A DNA stretch of 9,299 bases, from positions 1 to 9,299 of the forward strand of contig JAISGW010000187.1 of NCBI GenBank assembly GCA_031262895.1. The letters run 5' to 3'. Below the pieces are notes generated by a model. It was not told the DNA's origin. It searched no databases and was given only the letters and a program-made list of their open reading frames with translations. The first letter of the stretch is position 1. Each line of letters opens with the position of its first letter. The position numbers and the translations under genes are program-made. Below are positions 1 to 5,931 of the stretch, one piece after another. The DNA comes from Tannerella sp. (lineage in GTDB: Bacteria; Bacteroidota; Bacteroidia; Bacteroidales; Tannerellaceae).

Positions 1-912
1 GAGGTCAGCGGCAGTTGCTTCTGCTGCAATTTCAACGGCTTTGTGGCGGCTATCCGGGAACTGTCAAAAAAGGCGGCACCCGATTTTATCCTGGCCGAGC
101 CGGTCGGCAGTTGTACCGACTTGTCGGCTACCATCCTGCAGCCGCTCAAACGTTTTATGGGCAAGGAAATGCAACTGGCGCCCTTCAGCGTGTTGGCCGA
201 TCCTTTTCGTCTGGATGCCATCCTCGGCGGAGGGACAGGCGGCCTGCATCCCGACGCAGCATATATCTTTCGCAAGCAATTGGAAGAGGCCGATTGCATA
301 CTGATAAACAAGGAGGATTTGCTCTCGGCCAACGAACGGGATACTTTGTTGGAAAAGACATCCCGGGCTTATCCCGCAGCGGCTGTTCGGATGCTGAGCG
401 CCTTGAAAGGGGAAGGCCTTGATGCCTGGTTAGACGAGCTGTTGGCACAAAAGGAAGCGGGGAAACATCTGGCTGTCGTCGACTATGACATTTACGCCCA
501 TGGCGAGGCCGTGATGGGTTGGCTGAATGCTTCCCTCGTCTTGCATGGCGGGCTGACCGACTGGACGGACTTCGTCCGCAACTTCCTCTCCCGGCTGTCG
601 AAAGCCTTTGACGGTCGGCAAGCCGCCGTAGGTCATGTCAAGGTCATGGCCGAAAACGGAGAGAAGTTTGTCGTCGGCAACCTTACCGGCGGGGCGGATA
701 CCCTCCGCTTGCGCGGGGATGCCGGACAAAGCGAAGATGCCCGCTTCACTATCAATGCCCGGGTGGAGATGTCGCCGGAGGACTTGGACTCCCTTGTGCG
801 TGAAGCCTTAGCCCGGATGACCGACGGAAAGTACAACTGCGAGGAACGGGCCTGGAAGCATCTTCAACCGGGTCGTCCCCATCCCACGCATCGTTTCGTC
901 GAAGTGCTGTGA
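1..912 (+). CDS. G3E family (COG0523, CobW-like) GTPase, 5'-truncated by window edge
   Basis: The reading frame is open from base 1 to the TGA at 910-912, giving 303 visible codons; the start and the P-loop lie left of the window. Near the edge is the CxCC element typical of COG0523 (window residues 6-9, CFCC, in context GSCFCCNF). Next come EPVGSCTDL (residues 33-41) and the guanine-specificity motif NKED (103-106, preceded by hydrophobic CILI). The C-terminal half, with YAHGEAVMGWLN and the closing PGRPHPTHRF, looks like the accessory domain of this family. Known members are GTP-dependent metallochaperones or corrinoid-related proteins, and the CxCC site binds metal such as zinc or cobalt. 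The metal and client here cannot be read from sequence. A kinase gene follows 33 nt downstream in the same frame, so co-transcription is possible. The family call is firm; the specific role is unknown. Confidence 0.87.
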   Translation, partial: EVSGSCFCCNFNGFVAAIRELSKKAAPDFILAEPVGSCTDLSATILQPLKRFMGKEMQLAPFSVLADPFRLDAILGGGTGGLHPDAAYIFRKQLEEADCILINKEDLLSANERDTLLEKTSRAYPAAAVRMLSALKGEGLDAWLDELLAQKEAGKHLAVVDYDIYAHGEAVMGWLNASLVLHGGLTDWTDFVRNFLSRLSKAFDGRQAAVGHVKVMAENGEKFVVGNLTGGADTLRLRGDAGQSEDARFTINARVEMSPEDLDSLVREALARMTDGKYNCEERAWKHLQPGRPHPTHRFVEVL

Positions 913-945
913 GTTGAATTAATTACGCATCATCATCCATCTGAA

Positions 946-1959
946 TTGAACTTTCTGGAAAAATACAGCAACTGTAAATTAGGATTGATCAGCCTGCTCG
1001 GCGCGACCCTGATTGCCTATCCCAACATCGCTTGCCTGCCTTGGGAGCTGAGCTTCCTTGACAACGCGCAACATCCGCGACGGATTGCCTACTTCCTGTT
1101 TTGCTATGCCATCTTCATCGCATTGACCTGGGTGTTGATGAAGCGCAACCTTTCGCGGGTGGAACAGCTCCCTTTCGGCAAGCGCCTGTTGTATAATTTC
1201 TGGTTTTGCCTGGGCGCTTACCTGATATTCGTGGGCGCTTCCGTTTTTCTTTTCAAGATGGGCGACTGCTTCGGCAGCCTGGTGGTCTTCCAGTTCATTG
1301 TGGCCTGCCTCTTGCCTACTTTTCTCGGCTATATCTCCCAGTTGTATTCTCTACAGCAGGCCAAACAGCAGGAAATCGACCGCTTGAAGACGGAAAACTT
1401 ACAGAGCCGTTGCGACGCACTGGCCAACCAGCTCAATCCGCATTTCTTCTTCAACTCGCTCAACGGCTTGACGGCCCTTGTGCGGAAGAAAGACAGCGAA
1501 CGCGCCCTGACCTTCATCGGCAAACTGTCGGACATCTTCCGTTACATTCTTCAAAGCGACAAGAACGGGATACAACCGCTTGCCGACGAGCTGGATTTCG
1601 TGCAAGCCTTCCGTTATCTGATGGAAGTCCGTTTTGCCGATAAGTTGAGTTTCGACATCCAAGTGCCGCAAGAGAAGATGGTACTCCGTTTGCCGGTGCT
1701 CTCCCTGCTTCCGCTCATCGACAATATCGTCGTCCACAACATCATTGACAGCAGGCATAAGATGCTTGTCCGCATCTACCTGAATGCGGCGGATGAGCTG
1801 GTTGTCTCCAATCCCGTCTATCCCAAACTTTCGCCCGCCGTTACCAACGGTATCGGCCTGAAGAATTTGGAAAGTCGTTTCTCTCTCTTGATGGGCAAGC
1901 AGATTCGTACGGAGGACGACGGCCTGACTTTTTCCGTATTTCTTCCCTTAAGCCATTGA
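946..1959 (+). CDS. LytS-type membrane histidine kinase (His_kinase/PF06580 family)
   Basis: This is a 337-residue sensor kinase. Four hydrophobic segments at about residues 12-33, 47-65, 82-104 and 109-132 form a membrane sensor with no extracytoplasmic domain of note. A short coiled-coil linker (about 134-160) leads to the phosphoacceptor motif NQLNPHFFFNSLN with His166, typical of the LytS/YehU class. The ATPase part has a modified N box, LLPLIDNIVVHN (about 254-265, Asn260), and a G box, GIGLKNLESRF (302-312). The N box departs from the usual ENAIKH form (D for E, V for K), but Asn and His are kept. No ATG suits this start: TTG at 946 is the best candidate, because the first in-frame internal ATG (codon 65) would remove two membrane helices. 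It is paired with the response regulator 6 nt downstream, its evident partner. The signal sensed is unknown. Confidence 0.88.
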   Translation: MNFLEKYSNCKLGLISLLGATLIAYPNIACLPWELSFLDNAQHPRRIAYFLFCYAIFIALTWVLMKRNLSRVEQLPFGKRLLYNFWFCLGAYLIFVGASVFLFKMGDCFGSLVVFQFIVACLLPTFLGYISQLYSLQQAKQQEIDRLKTENLQSRCDALANQLNPHFFFNSLNGLTALVRKKDSERALTFIGKLSDIFRYILQSDKNGIQPLADELDFVQAFRYLMEVRFADKLSFDIQVPQEKMVLRLPVLSLLPLIDNIVVHNIIDSRHKMLVRIYLNAADELVVSNPVYPKLSPAVTNGIGLKNLESRFSLLMGKQIRTEDDGLTFSVFLPLSH

Positions 1960-1965
1960 CGAAAG

Positions 1966-2718
1966 ATGAAAGTGCTGATAGTAGAAGACGAAACGCTCGC
2001 CGCGGAAACCTTGGCCGACCTTCTCGTAGAGGTAGACCCTGCTGCCGAAGTGCTGGCCAATACGGAAAGTATTGTCCAAACGGTACAATGGCTGCAAATG
2101 AACCCTTCGCCCGACTTGATACTGATGGACATACACCTGTCCGACGGTTCGGCCTTTGCCATTTTCGACGCCATCCGGGTGGAAGCGCCCATCATCTTCA
2201 CGACAGCCTACGACACGTACGCCATCAAGGCATTCAAGCAAAACAGCGTGGATTATTTGCTCAAGCCCGTTAAGGCCGAAGAATTGCGGGCGGCCCTGGC
2301 CAAGCTTCGCAAATGGACCCGCGTGGAAATCGCGCAATATATCCAGAACATGACGCAAGGCCTCCGGCCTGTTCCTACATACAGAGACAGGCTGCTGGTG
2401 CCTGTTCGCGACAAGCTCATCCCCGTGGAAATGAAAAACGTGGCCTGCTTCTATACGACGGAAAAGAATACGCGCATTTACCTCAAGGACGGCTCCATCC
2501 TCCATTATGCCGAATCTCTGGAACAGTTGTCGCACAATTTGAATCCTAACGAATTCTTCCGTGCCAACAAGCAATTTCTCATTGCCCGCGGCAGCATACG
2601 CGACATCACCGTCTGGTTCGACAGCCGCCTGCTGGTTCGCCTTGAGCTGCCCTCACCCGAGCAGATATTCATCAGTAAAAACAAAGCTTCCCTTTTCCGC
2701 TCCTGGATGCAAGGCTGA
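1966..2718 (+). CDS. LytTR-family response regulator
   Basis: The protein has 250 residues in two domains. The receiver (about 1-120) has the acidic pair Asp8/Glu9, phosphoacceptor Asp55 in LILMDIHLSDG, Thr79/Thr80 in IIFTTAYD and the invariant Lys100 in YLLKPV. The C-terminal part (about 145-247) matches LytTR DNA-binding domains: it begins RDRLLVPVRDKLIPVEM, continues with the aromatic-rich strand CFYTTEKNTRIYL, and ends with FFRANKQFLIARGSI and the final ISKNKASLFRSWM. It lies 6 nt after the kinase stop, so the two are almost certainly one operon, with His166 of the kinase donating phosphate to Asp55. LytTR regulators typically bind paired direct repeats upstream of targets. No such paired site is obvious next to this gene, so its targets are probably elsewhere. 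Length and motifs are complete. Confidence 0.94.
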   Translation: MKVLIVEDETLAAETLADLLVEVDPAAEVLANTESIVQTVQWLQMNPSPDLILMDIHLSDGSAFAIFDAIRVEAPIIFTTAYDTYAIKAFKQNSVDYLLKPVKAEELRAALAKLRKWTRVEIAQYIQNMTQGLRPVPTYRDRLLVPVRDKLIPVEMKNVACFYTTEKNTRIYLKDGSILHYAESLEQLSHNLNPNEFFRANKQFLIARGSIRDITVWFDSRLLVRLELPSPEQIFISKNKASLFRSWMQG

Positions 2719-2756
2719 GGAAAAGCCTGCCTCATTAAGTACTTTTTTTGTTTTTT
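2712..2756 (+). terminator. Candidate terminator after the two-component operon
   Basis: Two alternative 5-bp hairpins overlap the end of the regulator gene: AGGCT (2712-2716) with AGCCT (2724-2728), and TGAGG (2716-2720) with CCTCA (2730-2734). They are followed by a T-rich tract, seven T, one G and six T, at 2743-2756. The stems are short and the T tract starts 8 nt after the second stem, so this is a weak intrinsic terminator at best. Its place between two operons supports the reading. Confidence 0.4.
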
Positions 2757-2792
2757 CACGCAAGCAGCCGGGCAAAGGCATTCTAAATTCCC

Positions 2793-2800
2793 TACATTTG
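2793..2800 (+). promoter_or_regulatory. Bacteroidota-type -7 promoter element
   Basis: TACATTTG is an exact match to the TAnnTTTG -7 consensus of the Bacteroidota primary sigma factor, followed by GCAGCCG and an A-rich start. No good TTTG -33 box is seen about 19 nt upstream. The predicted transcript would start near 2807 and have a leader of about 65 nt before the M23 peptidase ATG. It would serve the peptidase-queH-upp run. Confidence 0.55.
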
Positions 2801-2873
2801 CAGCCGTAAAAAATACCGTGTCGGCTTTCCTTCCTTGCTAATGGCAGGTTTCCCACACAAAATAAGAGTAAAA

Positions 2874-3818
2874 ATGACATTAAAACTTCTCGGCGCCGTT
2901 TGCCTTGCTTGCTTGTGCAGCCAGGTATTCGGCCAGACAACAGAACATAATCTTCCGCCTTTGACAGGCCAGTTGGAAAAGAAATTGCTCCTTGCCGACA
3001 AGGATAAATTGGGCAATATATCTTTGGAAAAGATAAAGACGCTGGAAGATATGCTCACCGAGGAAGAAGATGACCTGATGTATCCTGCCGACGATTTGTA
3101 CGGTGACAATTGGGACACGCGCTGGGTCAATCCCTTTCAGACAGACAAGGCTGATCTGGTTTATCCCGATTCTGCCGTGGTAGACTGCTCTTCTTTCCGT
3201 ATGCCGATACACGAGGCGACGGTACGCGTTACTTCGCCGTATGGCCCGCGGCATCGCCGCATGCACAGGGGTATTGACCTTAAAGTGCAAATAGGCGACA
3301 CTATTTACGCGGCTTTTGCCGGGAAAGTGCGCATCCGCAATACCGAACGCCGCGGCTACGGCAAATATTTGGTGATACGTCATCCCAACGGTTTGGAAAC
3401 CGTTTACGGTCATCTCTCGGCTTGGTTGGTCGACACCAACCAAATCGTTCGGGCCGGACAGCCCATCGCTTTGGGCGGAAGCACGGGACGTTCCACCGGC
3501 CCGCACCTTCATTTCGAAACCCGCTTCCTCGGGCAATCCATCAATCCGGCCGATTTCATCAATTTCAAGGAAGAAAAGCCTTACAAGCCGGTCTATACCT
3601 TGCGTAATATTGCCTTTAACGGTAAATACACCAATATCTATACGCCCACAAACGAGCAAATCCTTTTCCACGTGGTAAGGAGGGGCGAGACCTTAGGCGC
3701 CATTGCCCGCCATTACGGCACCAGCGTGAAGGCCCTTTGTTTGTTGAACCATATCCGTTCAAATACGCGCCTGCGTATCGGGCAATCCTTGCGTTGCGGC
3801 GTGGGCGTTGCCGGTTAA
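2874..3818 (+). CDS. Secreted M23 peptidase with C-terminal LysM domain
   Basis: From the ATG at 2874 the protein has 314 residues and opens with a clean signal peptide (MTLKLLGAVCLACLCSQVFG, cleavage before QTTEHN). This is why I prefer it over the in-frame TTG at 2835 and ATG at 2841, which would add a hydrophilic extension. An acidic stretch (EEEDD, about 64-68) precedes the M23/LytM domain. Zinc and catalytic residues are visible: His131 and Asp135 in HRGIDL, His180 in YGHL, and His211/His213 in HLHFE. A single LysM domain (about 264-308, with HVVRRGETLGAIARHYG) binds peptidoglycan. All M23 metal-site residues are present, so it is probably an active endopeptidase cleaving peptide cross-bridges in the periplasm, or an envelope-division factor. 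LysM usually precedes the catalytic domain in related proteins; here it follows it. It probably leads the operon with queH and upp. Confidence 0.92.
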   Translation: MTLKLLGAVCLACLCSQVFGQTTEHNLPPLTGQLEKKLLLADKDKLGNISLEKIKTLEDMLTEEEDDLMYPADDLYGDNWDTRWVNPFQTDKADLVYPDSAVVDCSSFRMPIHEATVRVTSPYGPRHRRMHRGIDLKVQIGDTIYAAFAGKVRIRNTERRGYGKYLVIRHPNGLETVYGHLSAWLVDTNQIVRAGQPIALGGSTGRSTGPHLHFETRFLGQSINPADFINFKEEKPYKPVYTLRNIAFNGKYTNIYTPTNEQILFHVVRRGETLGAIARHYGTSVKALCLLNHIRSNTRLRIGQSLRCGVGVAG

Positions 3819-3831
3819 AGGCGTCCTTTTC

Positions 3832-4371
3832 ATGCGGCTTTTGCTTCATAGTTGCTGTGCCCCTTGTTCGGCGGCGGTCATAGAGAACTTGCTGGCGGAA
3901 GGGTTGCGTCCCACCTTGTTCTATTTTAATCCGAATATTTACCCAAGCGAAGAATACAACTTGCGGAAGGCGGAGTGCAGCCATTATGCCCGCCTTTTGG
4001 ATTTGGACTTCATAGACGGTGATTACGACCATGCCGCATGGCGTGGGCAGATGACCGGTTTGGAAAAGGAACCTGAGCGGGGACGTCGTTGCTTGGCCTG
4101 CTTTAAGTTGCGATTGGCTGTCACCGCCTCCGTGGCGGCTGCCCGCGGATTCGATACCATTGCTACCACGCTCTCCTCTTCCCGTTGGAAAGACCTCAAG
4201 CAAATCAACGAGGCCGGCGCTTGTGCCGTGGCTCCTTACGAGGGCATGAATTTCCTCGCCCGCAATTGGCGCAAGGGAGGCTTGAGCGAACGCCGCCGCA
4301 TCCTTATCAGGGAGAATCTCTTTTACAATCAAACCTATTGCGGCTGCGAATTCAGCAGACGGGACCCATAA
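3832..4371 (+). CDS. queH: Epoxyqueuosine reductase QueH
   Basis: This is the 179-residue QueH (formerly DUF208) enzyme, which reduces epoxyqueuosine to queuosine in tRNA as the last step of Q synthesis and is unrelated in sequence to QueG. The family signatures are all present: the N-terminal HSCCAPC (Cys8, Cys9, Cys12), the substrate region NPNIYPSEEYNLRK, EPERGRRCLACF (Cys87, Cys90), TTLSSSRWKD and the terminal YNQTYCGC (Cys170, Cys172). The cysteines hold an iron-sulfur cluster and redox site in characterised members. I chose the ATG at 3832 because the protein then starts MRLLLHSCCAPC, as is usual; the TTG at 3808 overlaps the upstream gene. It lies 13 nt after the M23 gene and 25 nt before upp, so co-transcription is likely. 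The proximity is probably a transcriptional convenience with no functional link. Confidence 0.92.
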   Translation: MRLLLHSCCAPCSAAVIENLLAEGLRPTLFYFNPNIYPSEEYNLRKAECSHYARLLDLDFIDGDYDHAAWRGQMTGLEKEPERGRRCLACFKLRLAVTASVAAARGFDTIATTLSSSRWKDLKQINEAGACAVAPYEGMNFLARNWRKGGLSERRRILIRENLFYNQTYCGCEFSRRDP

Positions 4372-4396
4372 TGCCATCATTCACGAATACTTTGAT

Positions 4397-5053
4397 ATGA
4401 AATTTACGAACTTAGGTGAAGCGAATTCCTTGCTGAACCGCTTCATGGCCGAACTGAGAGACGTGGACGTCCAAAAAGACAGGCTTCGATTCCGGCGGAA
4501 TATGGAGCGTATCGGCGAAATCATGGCTTACGAAATCAGCCGCGATTTCCATTATACCCGGCAAGCCGTGGCTTCCCCCTTGGGTACGGCGCAAATGAAC
4601 CTGCCCGACGAAGAGGTGGTCATCGGCACCATACTGCGTGCCGGGCTGCCATTCCACCAGGGCTTCCTCAGCTACCTTGACAAAGCCGAAAATGCCTTTG
4701 TCTCCGCTTACCGCCGTTATAAAGACCGGCTGAATTTCGATATTCACATCGAATACATCGCCTCTCCCTCCTTGGAAGAAAAGACCCTGATATTGACCGA
4801 TCCCATGCTGGCCACCGGCAGTTCCATGGAACTGGCATACAAGGCGCTGCTTACCAAAGGGAAGCCCAGGCATCTGCACGTGGCCTCCATCATTGCCAGC
4901 AAGCAGGCTTTGGAATACATCAGGGAAGTCCTTCCCGCAGAATGCACTTCCGTTTGGGTGGCAGCAGTCGACGAGGACTTGGATGACCATTCCTACATCG
5001 TGCCCGGCCTGGGCGATGCGGGTGACTTGGCTTTCGGCGAAAAAGACGGGTGA
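4397..5053 (+). CDS. upp: Uracil phosphoribosyltransferase
   Basis: The 218-residue protein converts uracil and PRPP to UMP in the pyrimidine salvage pathway in the cytoplasm. Diagnostic motifs are the PRPP-binding loop ILTDPMLATGSSMELA (about 135-150) and the uracil-binding C-terminus YIVPGLGDAGDLAFG (about 200-214). The segment VVIGTILRAGLPFHQGF (about 75-91) corresponds to the conserved region around the flexible arm of UPRTases. Length matches the family and the ATG start gives an ordinary N-terminus. The upstream gap of 25 nt holds no convincing promoter, so it is probably read from the upstream promoter with queH. The spacer immediately after its stop carries the palindromic repeat array, which may fold in the 3' end of the transcript. 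Confidence 0.96.
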   Translation: MKFTNLGEANSLLNRFMAELRDVDVQKDRLRFRRNMERIGEIMAYEISRDFHYTRQAVASPLGTAQMNLPDEEVVIGTILRAGLPFHQGFLSYLDKAENAFVSAYRRYKDRLNFDIHIEYIASPSLEEKTLILTDPMLATGSSMELAYKALLTKGKPRHLHVASIIASKQALEYIREVLPAECTSVWVAAVDEDLDDHSYIVPGLGDAGDLAFGEKDG

Positions 5054-5065
5054 TTCCTGCTATTT

Positions 5066-5188
5066 TGTGTCCCTTTTCTCTCAGGGGACACAGATTAAAC
5101 TTACGATGTGTCCCTTTTTACTCAGGGGACACAGATTGAGTTTACAATGTGTCCCTTTTCTCTCGGGGGACACAGATTGAATTTACAA
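5066..5188. repeat. Three 41-bp tandem repeats, each a hairpin
   Basis: Units start at 5066, 5107 and 5148, so the period is exactly 41 bp. A degraded fourth start (TGTATCC) lies at 5189. Each unit is TGTGTCCC, an 11-nt loop, then GGGACACA: an 8-bp perfect inverted repeat identical in all three copies. Loops vary slightly (TTTTCTCTCAG, TTTTTACTCAG, TTTTCTCTCGG). The 14-nt linkers are GATTAAACTTACGA, GATTGAGTTTACAA and GATTGAATTTACAA. Linkers 2 and 3 hold ATTG/CAAT arms that allow an alternative fold across the unit boundary. No T tract follows a stem, so these are not ordinary terminators. The array sits 12 nt after the upp stop. Confidence 0.96.
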
Positions 5189-5201
5189 TGTATCCTCGCT
5201 G

Positions 5202-5241
5202 CGCTTCGTCCCTGATTTTTCCGCTTCGTCCCCAATTTTCG
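5202..5241. repeat. Two 20-bp degenerate direct repeats
   Basis: The copies at 5202-5221 and 5222-5241 share the exact 11-mer CGCTTCGTCCC followed by a similar T-rich half, with about 16 of 20 positions identical. They directly follow the 41-bp array and lie in the gene-free spacer before the lipoprotein gene. Confidence 0.65.
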
Positions 5242-5278
5242 TATGATTTGTCTCTTCGATTTATACGATCTGTCACTT
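5242..5278. repeat. Degenerate 22-bp direct repeat pair
   Basis: TATGATTTGTCTCTT (5242-5256) recurs as TACGATCTGTCACTT (5264-5278), with 12 of 15 positions matching and a 22-bp period. The pair could be tandem regulator half-sites, since the second copy runs into the possible -33 box of the lipoprotein gene. It could also be chance similarity in a low-complexity spacer. Confidence 0.4.
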
Positions 5279-5305
5279 GTAAATAAATAGATAAACGGAC
5301 TTTTG
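5277..5305 (+). promoter_or_regulatory. Possible promoter of the lipoprotein-protease pair
   Basis: TTG at 5277-5279 and GACTTTTG at 5298-5305 (one mismatch to TAnnTTTG) are separated by 18 nt, which fits Bacteroidota -33/-7 spacing. The start would fall near 5312, leaving a leader of about 17 nt. The rest of the 275-bp spacer holds the repeats listed and no credible gene. Confidence 0.42.
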
Positions 5306-5328
5306 CGAACAAGATAGAATGATTAAAA

Positions 5329-5931
5329 ATGAAGTCTTTGATTCGCATATTTTCGTTGCTCGTCTTCTGGCTTGCAGCCTTTAGCGCCTGCCATGCCATA
5401 GACGACCCCTCTGAGGAGAAGGAGCCTCCTCCCGTTGACGCTCCTGACAGCACGATTACCATAGGCAATCCCGACAGCTTAGACGTTCCCTCTAACATTC
5501 CCGCCTTCAAGGGCATGAATCCCGACAGCACAATCTACATTGAAGATATGTGCACCCAACTGTATTTTATGAGAAAAGATACCCCAGGGTTCCATATTGA
5601 TCTTTGGAATCCTCCCGCAGGTATTCTGGTCGGCTCAGAACGGAACCGGCCCGGCTTATGTGAATTTGTAGATTCCTTTTATCACTACTTCTCCATTCCC
5701 GCAGACGGATACAAATCGTATCCCCATATTGAACTGCCCATATCCAATTTCCCTTCTTATGCCTTCGCTTGGGATGACACGACCAAAGTGGGGTATCTTG
5801 GCAGTTTTTGCTTGGAAGGTAATATCAATGTACGGTTAAGCGGCATTATACATGTCTCGTCCGTCTGGGAGCCTTGTGGTAGTTTGGGCGGCTGGTTTGA
5901 AATCACCTCTTTAAAGAAAACGAATGAATAA
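5329..5931 (+). CDS. Putative lipoprotein of unknown function, upstream of subtilase
   Basis: I do not recognise a family for this 200-residue protein. It opens with a type II signal peptide: positive MKSLIR, hydrophobic core, then FSAC with Cys21 as the likely lipidated residue. After Cys21 comes an acidic, Pro-rich linker (residues 25-56, DDPSEEKEPPPVD), the kind of spacer seen on Bacteroidota surface lipoproteins. The motif PDSTI occurs twice (about 40 and 65). The globular part (about 60-195) has four cysteines (75, 111, 161, 183), enough for two disulfides, and is rich in aromatic residues and predicted strands. It overlaps the protease gene by 8 nt (ATGAATAA), so the two are translationally coupled. 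It could anchor, inhibit or be processed by the protease. GC content is lower than in the flanking core genes. Confidence 0.78.
   Translation: MKSLIRIFSLLVFWLAAFSACHAIDDPSEEKEPPPVDAPDSTITIGNPDSLDVPSNIPAFKGMNPDSTIYIEDMCTQLYFMRKDTPGFHIDLWNPPAGILVGSERNRPGLCEFVDSFYHYFSIPADGYKSYPHIELPISNFPSYAFAWDDTTKVGYLGSFCLEGNINVRLSGIIHVSSVWEPCGSLGGWFEITSLKKTNE

Noticed and set aside
1948..2574. 208-aa minus-strand ORF opposite the response regulator
   Set aside because: It is antisense to a complete receiver-LytTR gene with clear catalytic residues; it has no motif of its own.
946..2718. LytS/LytR autolysis regulator by name
   Set aside because: The domain classes match, but no lrgA/lrgB-type target gene is nearby and the class is broad in Bacteroidota, so a specific name is not justified.
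2880..3671. 263-aa minus-strand ORF opposite the M23 peptidase
   Set aside because: It is antisense to the complete M23-LysM gene; GC-rich codon bias opens the frame, and no family features are visible.
3616..4380. 254-aa minus-strand ORF opposite queH
   Set aside because: It overlaps the well-supported queH frame and reads as an antisense shadow, without motifs or a start context.
4380..4396. Promoter directly upstream of upp (TACTTTG)
   Set aside because: The spacing within the box is one base short of TAnnTTTG, and the start would fall at or beyond the ATG.
5066..5188. CRISPR array
   Set aside because: The period is regular, but the segments between the arms are near-identical linkers and short loops, not unique spacers of 25-40 bp, and no cas gene is present.
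5142..5531. 129-aa minus-strand ORF across the spacer and lipoprotein gene
   Set aside because: It runs from inside the repeat array through the antisense of a signal-peptide-bearing gene and has no domain features.
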